A stretch of 64,000 nucleotides of DNA from the NCBI GenBank assembly GCA_002434305.1, contig DJJU01000008.1, positions 81,469-145,468 on the forward strand. Reading direction: 5' to 3'. The notes below the pieces were generated by a model that worked only from the letters and a program-made list of their open reading frames with translations, ran no database searches and had not been told where the DNA came from. The DNA is from Alicycliphilus sp. UBA6560 (GTDB lineage: Bacteria; Pseudomonadota; Gammaproteobacteria; Burkholderiales; Burkholderiaceae_C). Within the stretch, counting starts at the first letter, position 1. Every line of letters starts with the position of its first letter. Made by a program: the position numbers and the translations under genes. Positions 26,373 through 35,544 of the stretch are shown here, in pieces.

Positions 26373-26399
26373 AAAAAAGCAGCCGCGGGCTGCTTTTTC
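26373..26399. terminator. Bidirectional Rho-independent terminator
   Basis: AAAAAAGCAGCC and GGCTGCTTTTT flank a short GC loop. Both flanks give poly-U, so it can end the DUF4124 gene on the plus strand and gatB on the minus strand. Confidence 0.85.
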
Positions 26400-26410
26400 G
26401 TGTCCGTTCG

Positions 26411-26469
26411 CTATGTTTTTAATAGCTGCTGGCGCTTGCTGGATAAGGTTTTGAGCCGATTTTGACTCA
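26411..26469 (+). repeat. Short intergenic repeat A, copy 6
   Basis: TAGCTGCTGGCGCTTG (26423-26438), then a diverged right arm (GATAAGGTTTTGAGCC). It lies between the terminator and the gatB stop. Confidence 0.75.
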
Positions 26470-26475
26470 AATTTC

Positions 26476-27921
26476 TCAATCCAGCCGGCTTTTGAGCAGG
26501 GCGTTGACCTGTTGCGGGTTGGCCTTGCCCTTGGAGGCCTTCATGACCTGGCCGACCAGGGCGTTGAAGGCCTTGTCCTTGCCGGCGCGGTACTGCTCCA
26601 CGTTGCCCGGGTTGGCGGCGATGACCTCGTCGACGATGGCCTCCAGCGCGCCCGTGTCGTTCATCTGCTTGAGGCCCTTGGCCTCGATCAGCGCGTCCAC
26701 CTCCTGGCCTTCACCGGCCCACAAGGCATCGAAGACCTGGCGCGCGGCGTTGTTGCTGATGGTGCCGTCGTGGATGCGCGCGATCAGCGCGGCCAGCTGG
26801 GCGCTGCTGACCTTGGCCTGCTCGATGCCGATCTCCTCGGCATTGAGCCGGCGCGAGATCTCGCCCATGACCCAGTTGCTGGCCAGCTTGGGCTGGCCGC
26901 TGCCCCGTGCCGCCTCTTCGAAGTAGGCGGCCATCGCCTGGCTTTGCGTGAGCGTGGTGGCGTCGTACTCGGGCAGGCCGTGCTGCTGCACGAAGCGCGC
27001 GGCCATGGCGCGCGGCAGCTCGGGCATGCTGGCGCGCACCTGCTCGATCCACTCGGGCTGCACCACCAGCGGGGGCAGGTCCGGGTCGGGGAAGTAGCGG
27101 TAGTCGGCCGCGTCCTCCTTGGTGCGCATGGCGCGGGTCTCGCCGGTGTCGGGGTCGAACAGCACCGTCGCCTGCTGGATGGCGTGGCCGTCCTCGATCT
27201 GCTCGATCTGCCAGCGGATCTCGTAGTCGATGGCCTGCTGCATGTAGCGGAACGAGTTCAGGTTCTTGATCTCGCGGCGTGTGCCCAGAGGTGCCCCGGG
27301 CTTGCGCACCGAGACGTTGGCGTCGCAGCGGAACGACCCTTCCTGCATGTTGCCGTCGCAGATGCCGATCCAGGTCACCAGCTTGTGCAGCTCGCGGGCA
27401 TAGGCCACGGCCTCCTCGGTGGAGCGCATGTCCGGCTCGGTCACGATCTCCAGCAGGGCCGTGCCGGCGCGGTTCAGGTCGATGCCGCTCATGCCGATGA
27501 AGTCCTCGTGCAGCGACTTGCCGGCATCTTCCTCCAGGTGGGCGCGCACCAGGCGCACGGTTTTCTTCTCCTGGCCCAGCAGGAAGGACACCTCGCCGCC
27601 CTGCACCACGGGAATCTCGAACTGGCTGATCTGGTAGCCCTTGGGCAGGTCGGGGTAGAAATAATTCTTGCGCGCGAAGATGCTCTCGGGTGCGATGTGC
27701 GAACCCAGCGCCAGGCCCAGGCGGATGGCGCACTCCACGGCCTTTTTGTTCATCACCGGCAGCGTGCCGGGCAGGGCCAGGTCCACGGCGCTGGCCTGAG
27801 TGTTGGGCTCGGCACCGAAGGCGGTGCTGGCGCGGCTGAAGATCTTGCTGGCAGTGGCCAGCTGGGCGTGGGTCTCGAAGCCGATCACGACCTCGTAGCC
27901 CTGGATGAGTGGTGCGGACAT
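26476..27921 (-). CDS. gatB: Aspartyl/glutamyl-tRNA amidotransferase subunit B
   Basis: A 481-residue subunit B of GatCAB, which converts Glu-tRNA(Gln) or Asp-tRNA(Asn) to the correct charged tRNA. N-terminal GYEVVIGFETHAQLAT, the loop RAGTALLEIVTEPD and PEYDATTLT are hallmarks. The C-terminal YqeY-like domain ends MKASKGKANPQQVNALL. The ATG at 27921 (MSAPLIQGYE) was chosen; the frame is open 13 codons more. It is last in the operon gatC-gatA-gatB. Confidence 0.96.
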   Translation of the reverse strand: MSAPLIQGYEVVIGFETHAQLATASKIFSRASTAFGAEPNTQASAVDLALPGTLPVMNKKAVECAIRLGLALGSHIAPESIFARKNYFYPDLPKGYQISQFEIPVVQGGEVSFLLGQEKKTVRLVRAHLEEDAGKSLHEDFIGMSGIDLNRAGTALLEIVTEPDMRSTEEAVAYARELHKLVTWIGICDGNMQEGSFRCDANVSVRKPGAPLGTRREIKNLNSFRYMQQAIDYEIRWQIEQIEDGHAIQQATVLFDPDTGETRAMRTKEDAADYRYFPDPDLPPLVVQPEWIEQVRASMPELPRAMAARFVQQHGLPEYDATTLTQSQAMAAYFEEAARGSGQPKLASNWVMGEISRRLNAEEIGIEQAKVSSAQLAALIARIHDGTISNNAARQVFDALWAGEGQEVDALIEAKGLKQMNDTGALEAIVDEVIAANPGNVEQYRAGKDKAFNALVGQVMKASKGKANPQQVNALLKSRLD

Positions 27922-27952
27922 GGCGGGTGAAGCGTCTGGGGTCGGGGCAGCG

Positions 27953-29452
27953 TCAGGCAAGGGCCGGGCGGCGCTGGTGGAAGTCGGTGGCCTGCTGCAG
28001 GCGGTGCGCCAGGTTGAGCAGGCGCGCCTCGCCGAAGTGGTTGCCGATCAGCTGCAGGCCCACGGGCATGCCGCCTTCGCCAAAGCCGGCCGGCACGCTC
28101 ATGGCCGGCAGGCCGGCCAGCGACGCGGGCAGGGTGTAGATGTCGGCGAGGTAGGTGGCCAGCGGGTCGCTCTTGCCGCCGATGGTCCAGGCCACGCTGG
28201 GCGCCACCGGGCCGGCGATCACGTCGCACTGGGTGAAGGCCTGCTGCAGGTCGTCGGCAATCATGCGGCGCAGGCGCTGGGCCTGCAGGTAATACGCGTC
28301 GTAGTAGCCCTCGGACAGGACGTAGGTGCCGATCATGATGCGTCGCTTGACCTCCTCGCCGAAAGCCTCGGAGCGCGACTTCTTGTACATGTCCATCAGG
28401 TCGGTGTACTGCGCGGCGCGGTGGCCGTAGCGCACGCCGTCGAAGCGCGACAGGTTGGAGCTGGCCTCGGCCGGACTGAGGATGTAGTAGACGGGCACGG
28501 CCAGGTCGGTGCGCGGCAGGGAGATGTCCACCAGCTTGGCGCCCAGCTTCTCGTACTCCCGGAGTGCCGCCTGCACGGCGGTGCGCACGTCATCCTGCAG
28601 GCCTTCGCCGAAGAACTCGCGCGGCACGCCGATGCGCAGGCCTTCGATGCGGCCGTCCAGCTGGCGGCTGAAATCCTCGGGCGGCATGTCCAGGCTGGTG
28701 GAGTCGCGCAGCACATCCGGGCCGCACAGCTGGCTCAGCAGCAGGGCGCAGTCCTCGGCGCTGCGGGCCACCACGCCGGCCTGGTCCAGGCTGGAGGCGA
28801 AGGCGATCATGCCGTAGCGGCTGGCGCGGCCATAGGTGGGCTTGATGCCGGTGGTGCCGCAGAACGCGGCCGGCTGGCGGATGGAACCGCCGGTGTCGCT
28901 GGCGGTGGCGCCGGGCACCAGGCCCGCGGCCACGGCGGTCGCGCTGCCGCCCGAGGAGCCGCCGGGCACGCGCGCCGTGTCCCAGGGGTTGCGCACCGGC
29001 TGGGGTTCGCTCAGGCCCACGGCGGGGACGGCCACGTTCTCGTTGCTGCCGCCCATGGCGAACTCGTCACAGCTGAGCTTGCCCAGGCTGACGCAGCCGG
29101 CCGCGGCCAGGTTGGCGACGATGGTGGCGTCAAACGGCGAGCGGTAGCCGGCCAGCATGCGGCTGGAGGCGGTGCTGGGAAAGTCCCGCGTGACGAACAC
29201 GTCCTTGTGCGCGATGGGTACGCCCGCCAGCGGGCCGGCACGACCGGCGGCCAGGGCCTCGTCCTGAGCGCGGGCCTGGGCCAGCGCCACGTCCTCGTCC
29301 AGCGCCAGGAAGGCGCCCAGCGCCTGTTGCTGGCGCGCGCGCTGCACGAAATGCCGGGCTGCCTCCACGGCGCTGACCTGGCGGGCCTGCAGGCGCGCGG
29401 CCAGGCCGGCCACGCCGAGGTCGTGCAGTTCGGTGTTGTTACTGCTGCTCAT
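27953..29452 (-). CDS. gatA: Aspartyl/glutamyl-tRNA amidotransferase subunit A
   Basis: A 499-residue amidase-signature subunit that releases ammonia from glutamine for GatB. The catalytic triad is visible: Lys83 in GVPIAHKD, cis-Ser165 in PGGSSGGSA, and nucleophile Ser189 in SDTGGSIRQPA. Length is normal. It starts 12 bases after gatC and is followed 31 bases later by gatB. Confidence 0.96.
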   Translation of the reverse strand: MSSSNNTELHDLGVAGLAARLQARQVSAVEAARHFVQRARQQQALGAFLALDEDVALAQARAQDEALAAGRAGPLAGVPIAHKDVFVTRDFPSTASSRMLAGYRSPFDATIVANLAAAGCVSLGKLSCDEFAMGGSNENVAVPAVGLSEPQPVRNPWDTARVPGGSSGGSATAVAAGLVPGATASDTGGSIRQPAAFCGTTGIKPTYGRASRYGMIAFASSLDQAGVVARSAEDCALLLSQLCGPDVLRDSTSLDMPPEDFSRQLDGRIEGLRIGVPREFFGEGLQDDVRTAVQAALREYEKLGAKLVDISLPRTDLAVPVYYILSPAEASSNLSRFDGVRYGHRAAQYTDLMDMYKKSRSEAFGEEVKRRIMIGTYVLSEGYYDAYYLQAQRLRRMIADDLQQAFTQCDVIAGPVAPSVAWTIGGKSDPLATYLADIYTLPASLAGLPAMSVPAGFGEGGMPVGLQLIGNHFGEARLLNLAHRLQQATDFHQRRPALA

Positions 29453-29464
29453 GCGGCGCTCCTT

Positions 29465-29764
29465 TTATTCGATCACCCGGGGCACCAGGAACAGGCCGCG
29501 CTCCACGGCCGGAGCGCCCGCCTGATAGTCCTCGCGCCGGTTGGGCTCGCTGGCCACGTCATCCTGCAGGCGCAGGGCCACGGGTTGCACGGCGGCCAAC
29601 GGGTGCGACAGGGGAGCCACGCCGGTGGTATCCACAGCCTGCATCTTCTCGACGATGGCGAAGAAGTCGTTGATGGTGGTGAGCATGCGCTCACCCTCGG
29701 CGGGATCGAGTTCCAGCCTTGCCAGATGGGCGATGCGGCCGATGTCCTGGGGAGTCAGTGCCAT
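29465..29764 (-). CDS. gatC: Aspartyl/glutamyl-tRNA amidotransferase subunit C
   Basis: A 99-residue helper that wraps around GatA. Family motifs are IGRIAHLARLEL near the start and the C-terminal LRLQDDVASEPNRREDYQAG followed by LFLVPRVIE. It leads the gatCAB operon and is divergent from mreB. Confidence 0.95.
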   Translation of the reverse strand: MALTPQDIGRIAHLARLELDPAEGERMLTTINDFFAIVEKMQAVDTTGVAPLSHPLAAVQPVALRLQDDVASEPNRREDYQAGAPAVERGLFLVPRVIE

Positions 29765-29985
29765 AGCGGGATGGGGCCCGGAAACCGGATGTAACGATGA
29801 CAATCCAGGGTCCTGCCGGAGAGAGTTATTCACAGGGGATGCGTTATTATCCCGCCTTTGCCGCAACGCCCAGTCCTGCCCAGCAGCCAGACTGTGCGAA
29901 AAAAGCGCCGCCCTCCACAGACCCCCTTAAGAACTTACGGCGACGGCAGGCCGACGCGCATGCCGTGCCGCATGAGGATTCCCGC
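29765..29985. promoter_or_regulatory. Divergent gatC / mreB control region
   Basis: About 220 bases separate the two divergent starts. They contain an AT-rich patch, GCGTTATTATCCC (29841-29853), which reads GGGATAATAACGC on the other strand and could be a -10 for gatC. I see no convincing -35 for either gene. Confidence 0.4.
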
Positions 29986-31029
29986 ATGTTCGGATCATTG
30001 CGTCGGTACTTCTCCACCGACCTGGCCATCGACCTTGGCACCGCCAACACCCTGATCTTCGCCCGCGACAAGGGCATCGTGCTGGACGAGCCCTCGGTCG
30101 TCGCCATCCGCCACGAGGGTGGCCCGCACGGCAAGAAGGTCATCCAGGCCGTGGGATCCGAGGCCAAGGCCATGCTGGGCAAGGTGCCCGGCAACATCGA
30201 GGCCATCCGCCCGATGAAGGACGGCGTGATCGCCGACTTCGTGATCACCGAGCAGATGATCAAGCAGTTCATCAAGATGGTGCACCCGCGCTCGGTGCTG
30301 ACCCCCAGCCCGCGCATCATCATCTGCGTGCCCTGCGGCTCCACCCAGGTCGAGCGCCGCGCCATCAAGGACGCGGCCGAGGCGGCCGGCGCCACCGCCG
30401 TCTACCTGATCGAAGAACCCATGGCCGCCGGCATCGGCGCCGGCCTGCCGGTGTCCGAGGCCTCGGGCTCCATGGTGGTGGACATCGGCGGCGGCACCAC
30501 CGAGGTCGGCGTGATCAGCCTAGGCGGCATGGTCTACAAGGGCAGCGTGCGCGTGGGCGGCGACAAGTTCGACGAGTCCATCATCAACTACATCCGCCGC
30601 AACTACGGCATGCTCATTGGCGAGCCCACGGCGGAGCTGATCAAGAAGCACATCGGCTCGGCCTTCCCCGGCTCCGAGGTCAAGGAGATGGAGGTCAAGG
30701 GCCGCAACCTCTCCGAGGGTGTGCCGCGCAGCTTCACCATCTCCTCCAACGAGGTGCTCGAAGCCCTGACCGAGCCGCTGAACCAGATCGTCTCGGCCGT
30801 GAAGAACGCGCTGGAGCAGACCCCGCCCGAACTCGGCGCCGACATTGCCGAGCGCGGCATGATGCTGACCGGCGGCGGCGCGCTGCTGCGTGACCTGGAC
30901 CGCCTGCTTTCCGAGGAAACCGGCCTGCCCGTGCACGTGGCCGAGGAGCCGCTGACCTGCGTGGTGCGCGGCTGCGGCATGGCCCTGGAGCGCATGGAGC
31001 GCCAGGGAAGCATCTTCACCAGCGACTGA
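29986..31029 (+). CDS. mreB: Rod-shape protein MreB
   Basis: A 347-residue bacterial actin that forms membrane filaments guiding lateral wall synthesis. Phosphate-1 motif IDLGTANTLIF is at the N-terminus, phosphate-2 in VVDIGGGTTEVGV, and the adenosine motif in MMLTGGGALLRDL. The membrane-binding N-terminus begins MFGSLRRYFS. GAGG lies about 9 bases before the ATG. It leads mreBCD-mrdA. Confidence 0.97.
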   Translation: MFGSLRRYFSTDLAIDLGTANTLIFARDKGIVLDEPSVVAIRHEGGPHGKKVIQAVGSEAKAMLGKVPGNIEAIRPMKDGVIADFVITEQMIKQFIKMVHPRSVLTPSPRIIICVPCGSTQVERRAIKDAAEAAGATAVYLIEEPMAAGIGAGLPVSEASGSMVVDIGGGTTEVGVISLGGMVYKGSVRVGGDKFDESIINYIRRNYGMLIGEPTAELIKKHIGSAFPGSEVKEMEVKGRNLSEGVPRSFTISSNEVLEALTEPLNQIVSAVKNALEQTPPELGADIAERGMMLTGGGALLRDLDRLLSEETGLPVHVAEEPLTCVVRGCGMALERMERQGSIFTSD

Positions 31030-31074
31030 CCCGCCCCACGGGCGCCCGCATGCACGCCTTGCCCCGTTTGACGC

Positions 31075-31995
31075 ATGCCCCCCGGCACACTTGAGCGCAG
31101 CGCGCCGTCGTTCTTCCGCCACGGCCCGTCGCCGCGCGCGCGGCTGCTGCTGTACGGCGCGCTGGCGCTGTTCCTGATGGTGGCGGACGCGCGCTTTCGC
31201 GTGACCGAACCGCTGCGCACCGCCGTGGCCACGCTGCTGTACCCGCTGCAGTGGGTGGCGCAGCAACCGGTGCAGCTGGCGACCAGCGGCGCCGGCTACC
31301 TGCAGTCGCTGCAGACCACGCAGCGCAGCCTGGACGAGGCGCAGCGGAGCATGGCCGAGATGGCCCTGCGCGCCGGCCAGACCGAGCAGCTGCTGCGCGA
31401 GAACACCCAGTTGCGCGAGCTGCTGGCGCTGCGCGAGCGCCTGACCACCCCGGCGCATGCGGCGCAGGTGCTCTACGACACGGCCGACCCCTACACCCGC
31501 CGCGTCATCGTCGATCAGGGCCAGCTGGCCGGCGTGGAGCCGGGCTCGCCCGTGATGGACGCTTACGGCGTGCTCGGCCAGGTCACACGCGTGTACCCCA
31601 TGCTCAGCGAGGTCACGCTGCTCATTGACCGCGAGCAGACCATCCCCGTGCTGAACGTGCGCACCGGCGCGCGCAGCGTGACCTACGGCGACCCCCTGGC
31701 CGCGCACGGCGGCGGGGTGGAGCTGCGCTTCACGCCCGGCAATGCCGACGTGCAGGAGGGTGACCTGCTCACCACCAGCGGCATCGACGGCGTGTATCCG
31801 CCGGGCCTGCCGGTGGCGCGCGTGGTGCGGGTGGAGCGGCGTGCCGACTCCACCTTCGCGCGCATCTACTGCGAGCCGCTGGCCCAGGTGCAGGGCGCGC
31901 GGCACGTGATGCTGCTGCAGCCGGTCAAGGCCGAGCTGCCGGCGCGGCCCGAACCTGATGCCGCCGCCACCAAGAAGCGCGGAGGCCGCAAATGA
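31075..31995 (+). CDS. mreC: Rod-shape protein MreC
   Basis: A 306-residue protein anchored by one helix (about 24-39). A coiled coil follows (about 75-118, SLQTTQRSLDEAQRSM), then the two beta-barrels of the periplasmic MreC core, with VIVDQGQLAGVEPGSPVMDA and GNADVQEGDLLTTSGIDGV. It activates the PBP2-RodA elongasome. The basic tail KKRGGRK is likely extended. It overlaps mreD by 4 bases. Confidence 0.93.
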   Translation: MPPGTLERSAPSFFRHGPSPRARLLLYGALALFLMVADARFRVTEPLRTAVATLLYPLQWVAQQPVQLATSGAGYLQSLQTTQRSLDEAQRSMAEMALRAGQTEQLLRENTQLRELLALRERLTTPAHAAQVLYDTADPYTRRVIVDQGQLAGVEPGSPVMDAYGVLGQVTRVYPMLSEVTLLIDREQTIPVLNVRTGARSVTYGDPLAAHGGGVELRFTPGNADVQEGDLLTTSGIDGVYPPGLPVARVVRVERRADSTFARIYCEPLAQVQGARHVMLLQPVKAELPARPEPDAAATKKRGGRK

Positions 31996-32510
31996 TCATG
32001 CCCCGCGGCCAGCCGCTGCTGCTGCCGGTGCGGCCCACCTTCATCGCCTTCAGCCTGGTGGTGGCGCTGGTGCTGGACATGCTGCCGCTGGGGCGCGTGG
32101 CCTGGACGCCCGACTGGGTGCTGCTGCTGCTGGTGTTCTGGGCCATGCACCAGCCCACGCGCGTGGGCATGGGCGTGGCCTTCGCCCTGGGCCTGGTGCT
32201 GGACGTGTACCAGTCGGCCCTGCTGGGCCAGCACGCGCTGGTCTACACGCTGGCCGTGTTCGGCGCGCAGGCGGCAGCGCGCCGGGTACTGTGGTTCGGC
32301 TCGCTGCCGCAGGCGATGCAACTGGCGCCGCTGTTCCTGGCCGCACACGTGCTGGAGGTGGCGCTGCGCATGGCCGGCGGCGGCCTGCCTCCGGGCTGGC
32401 CGGTGCTGCTGGCACCGCTGCTGGAGACACTCCTGTGGCCGCTGGCCAGCTGGATCCTGCTGGCGCCGCAGCGCCGTCCGCCCGACCAGGACAAGAGCCG
32501 ACCGCTGTGA
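31992..32510 (+). CDS. mreD: Rod-shape protein MreD
   Basis: A 172-residue inner-membrane protein with five hydrophobic segments. GVAFALGLVLDVYQSALLGQHAL is the family signature. It works with MreC in the elongasome. The start overlaps mreC (ATGA) and mrdA begins 25 bases after the stop. Confidence 0.93.
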   Translation: MIMPRGQPLLLPVRPTFIAFSLVVALVLDMLPLGRVAWTPDWVLLLLVFWAMHQPTRVGMGVAFALGLVLDVYQSALLGQHALVYTLAVFGAQAAARRVLWFGSLPQAMQLAPLFLAAHVLEVALRMAGGGLPPGWPVLLAPLLETLLWPLASWILLAPQRRPPDQDKSRPL

Positions 32511-32535
32511 GCCTGGCTGTGACGGTGACGATGCC

Positions 32536-34485
32536 ATGACGGAACTGCGCAACGCCCAGGCCGACGCGGGGCGCTTTCGCCTGCGCGTGGTGGTGGTGGC
32601 CCTGGTGGTGCTGCTGTGCTTTGGCCTGATCGCCGCGCGCCTGTACGTGCTGCAGGTGGTGCGCCACGAGGGCCTGGCCGAGCAGGCCGAGAGCAACCGC
32701 ACGGCGGTGGTGCCCATCGTGCCCAACCGCGGCCTGATCATGGACCGCAACGGCGTGGTGCTGGCCACCAACTACTCCGCCTACACGCTGGAGATCACGC
32801 CGTCGCGCGCCATGGACCTGGAGGCCACCATCGACCAGCTGGCCGAGATCGTGGACATCCAGCCGCGCGACCGGCGCCGTTTCAAGCGGCTGATGGACGA
32901 GTCGCGCAACTTCGAGTCGCTGCCCATCCGCACGCGCCTGTCCGACGAGGAGGTGGCGCGCTTTGCCGCCCAGCGCTGGCGCTTTCCCGGTGTGGAGATC
33001 AAGGCGCGGCTGTTTCGCACCTACCCGTTTGGCGAGGTGGCCAGCCACGCCATCGGCTACATCGGGCGCATCAACCAGCGCGAAAAGGAGCGCATCGAGG
33101 ACGCGGGCGACGCCGCCAACTACCGCGGCACGGACTACATCGGCAAGCTGGGGGTGGAGCAGAGCTTCGAGTCTACGCTGCATGGGCAGACTGGCGTGGA
33201 GCTGCTGGAGACCTCCGCCGGCGGCCACGCCGTGCGTCGGCTGGAGAGCCACCCCGCCACACCGGGCAACACCGTCATGCTGTCGCTGGACATCCGCCTG
33301 CAAAAGATGGTCGAGGACCTGTTCGGCGAGCGCCGCGGCGCGCTGGTGGCGCTGGACCCGAGGAACGGCGAGGTGCTGGCGCTGGTCTCCAAGCCCACGT
33401 TCGATCCCAACCTGTTCGTGGAGGGCATCGACCAGGAAAACTGGCAGGCGCTGAACGAATCCATCAACAAGCCGCTGCTCAACCGCGCGCTGCGCGGCAC
33501 GTACCCGCCCGGCTCGACCTACAAGCCCTTCATGGCGCTGGCGGCGCTGGAGCTGGGCAAGCGCCAGGCCGCCCAGGTCTTCAGCGACCCGGGCTACTTC
33601 AACTACGGCGGGCGCACCTTCCGCAGCCACGAGGGCGGCCTGGGCGGCGTGGACATGCACCGCGCCATCCAGTTCTCCAGCAACACCTACTTCTATTCGC
33701 TGGCCGTGGAAATGGGCGTGGACAGCATCCACGACTTCATGAAGCCGCTGGGCTTCGGCCAGATCACCGGCATCGACCTAGGCGGCGAGGTGCGCGGCGT
33801 GCTGCCCAGCCAGGAGTGGAAGAGAAACGCCTACAAGCGCCCCGAGGCCAAGCGCTGGTACTCGGGCGAGACCGTGTCGCTGGGCATCGGCCAGGGCTAC
33901 AACAACTTCACCATGCTGCAGCTGGCCGTGGCCGAGGCCACGCTGGCCAATGGCGGCACGCGCCACCGGCCGCACCTGATCAAGGCGGTGAAGGACCAGG
34001 TCACGGGCGCCATCACCGAGGTCGAGCAGCCGCCGGGTGAGAACCTGGGCTACAAACCGCGCAACGTCGAGATCATCCGCAACGCCCTGAAGGCCGTGAA
34101 CGAGAGCGGCACTGGCCGGCGCGTGTTCGCCGGCGCACCGTACACCTCGGCCGGCAAGACCGGCACGGCGCAGGCCGTGGGCTGGGCGCAGAACACCCGC
34201 TACAACGCCAAGCTGCTGGCCGAGCACCAGCGCGACCATTCGCTGTTCGCCGCCTTCGCGCCCGTGGAGGACCCGCAGGTGGCCGTGGCCATCATCGTGG
34301 AGAACGCCGGCTTCGGCGCCGCCGCCGCCGCGCCCATCGTGCGGCGCGTGTTCGACTACTGGCTGGCCGGGCAGTACCCGAGCGAGGAGGACATCGCCGC
34401 CGTCGCCAAGGGTGGGGGCGGCCCGCCCGCCGGCACGCCGCGGCGCGCGGCGGACGTGCCGCTGCCCCTGGCGGTCACGCCGTGA
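32536..34485 (+). CDS. mrdA: Penicillin-binding protein 2 (elongasome transpeptidase)
   Basis: A 649-residue class B PBP. A membrane anchor lies at about 17-38, then the dimerisation domain with NRGLIMDRNGVVLA. The transpeptidase motifs are S327-TYK (PPGSTYKP), SSNTYF and AGKTGTAQ. It crosslinks peptidoglycan during lateral growth. The tail past about residue 610 is low-complexity (KGGGGPPAGTPRRAADV). RodA, its usual glycosyltransferase partner and common next gene, is not downstream here. Confidence 0.95.
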   Translation: MTELRNAQADAGRFRLRVVVVALVVLLCFGLIAARLYVLQVVRHEGLAEQAESNRTAVVPIVPNRGLIMDRNGVVLATNYSAYTLEITPSRAMDLEATIDQLAEIVDIQPRDRRRFKRLMDESRNFESLPIRTRLSDEEVARFAAQRWRFPGVEIKARLFRTYPFGEVASHAIGYIGRINQREKERIEDAGDAANYRGTDYIGKLGVEQSFESTLHGQTGVELLETSAGGHAVRRLESHPATPGNTVMLSLDIRLQKMVEDLFGERRGALVALDPRNGEVLALVSKPTFDPNLFVEGIDQENWQALNESINKPLLNRALRGTYPPGSTYKPFMALAALELGKRQAAQVFSDPGYFNYGGRTFRSHEGGLGGVDMHRAIQFSSNTYFYSLAVEMGVDSIHDFMKPLGFGQITGIDLGGEVRGVLPSQEWKRNAYKRPEAKRWYSGETVSLGIGQGYNNFTMLQLAVAEATLANGGTRHRPHLIKAVKDQVTGAITEVEQPPGENLGYKPRNVEIIRNALKAVNESGTGRRVFAGAPYTSAGKTGTAQAVGWAQNTRYNAKLLAEHQRDHSLFAAFAPVEDPQVAVAIIVENAGFGAAAAAPIVRRVFDYWLAGQYPSEEDIAAVAKGGGGPPAGTPRRAADVPLPLAVTP

Positions 34486-34497
34486 GGGCGCGGCGCG

Positions 34498-35391
34498 TCA
34501 GGCCGGCGCGGCGCCGGCGCGCGGTGGCTGCAACTGGCTGACGATGAGCGCGGCGACGATCAGCGCCGCCCCCGCCAGGCCGGCGAGGCCCAGCGTCTCG
34601 CCGATCAGCACCCACGCCGTGGCGGCGGCGAACACCGGCTCCAGCCCGAAGACGATGGCGCTGCGCATGGCGTCCACGCGCTGCTGGCCCCAGGCCTGCA
34701 GGGTGACCACCAGCACGCTGGCCACCACGCCCAGGTAGACCAGCGCGGCCAGCGCATCCGCCGGCAGCGTGGCCAGGGCCTGCAGCGTGCTGTCCGCGCC
34801 GCCGTGGCGCAGCAGCACCAGGGCGCTGGCGGCGGCGCACATCAGCAGCGCCTGCACGGCTGCCAGGCGCGTGGCGCGCAGCGGCCGCGCGGCAGTGCGG
34901 CGGGCGCATTCCTCCAGCACCAGGATGTAGACGGCGTAGAACAGCGTGCTGGCCAGGGTCAGCGAGTCGCCCAGGTTCCAGGGCTCGTCCTCATGGAACA
35001 TCAGCACCATGCCGGCCAGCGCCATGGCGCAGGCGCCCCACAGCGCCAGCCCGTAGCGCCGCCCCAGCACGGCCATGGCCAGCAGCGGCACCACCAGCAC
35101 GTTCAGCCCGGTGACGAAGGCGTTGCGGTTGCTGCTGGTGCGCGCCAGCCCCTCGATCTGCAGCCAGAAGGCGGCGAACAGCAGCGTGCCCAGCAACAGG
35201 CCCCAGCGCCGCTCGTCCGCCCGCAGGCCGCGCCAGGCGGGGGCCAGCACCAGCAGGGCGATGGCAAAGCGGGCCCAGATGATCTGCAGCGCATCGAGAT
35301 GAGCGGACAGCAGCTTCATCGCGGGAAAGGTGGTGCCCCAGACGGCCACCACGAGGAGCAGCGCGGCCAGGCCCTGGCGTTCATGGCGCAT
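34498..35391 (-). CDS. EamA/DMT-family permease
   Basis: A 297-residue permease with ten hydrophobic segments. AALLLVVAVWGTTFPAMKLL opens the first EamA half and LGVVASVLVVTLQAWGQQ marks the second. Substrate is unknown. It converges on mrdA with only 12 bases between stops. Confidence 0.87.
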   Translation of the reverse strand: MRHERQGLAALLLVVAVWGTTFPAMKLLSAHLDALQIIWARFAIALLVLAPAWRGLRADERRWGLLLGTLLFAAFWLQIEGLARTSSNRNAFVTGLNVLVVPLLAMAVLGRRYGLALWGACAMALAGMVLMFHEDEPWNLGDSLTLASTLFYAVYILVLEECARRTAARPLRATRLAAVQALLMCAAASALVLLRHGGADSTLQALATLPADALAALVYLGVVASVLVVTLQAWGQQRVDAMRSAIVFGLEPVFAAATAWVLIGETLGLAGLAGAALIVAALIVSQLQPPRAGAAPA

Positions 35392-35410
35392 GGCGTGACT
35401 TGGTTGTGTT

Positions 35411-35466
35411 GACTATCAAAAAAGGAGCTGCTTGCGCTTGGTAGGTGCGGCTTTCAAAGGGTTTTG
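35411..35466 (+). repeat. Short intergenic repeat A, copy 7
   Basis: GAGCTGCTTGCGCTTG (35425-35440). It is the left member of a head-to-head pair in the gap between the permease start and the ATPase stop. Confidence 0.75.
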
Positions 35467-35512
35467 AAGCCCGAAGCAGCGTCAGTCAAGCGGGAGCAGC
35501 TATGGTTTGAGG
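35467..35512 (-). repeat. Short intergenic repeat A, copy 8 (inverted partner)
   Basis: CAAGCGGGAGCAGCTA (35487-35502) in opposite orientation, immediately next to copy 7. The two copies together could fold into a larger stem. Confidence 0.75.
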
Positions 35513-35544
35513 AGCTGCAGCGCCTGTGGCGGCGCCGGCGCACC

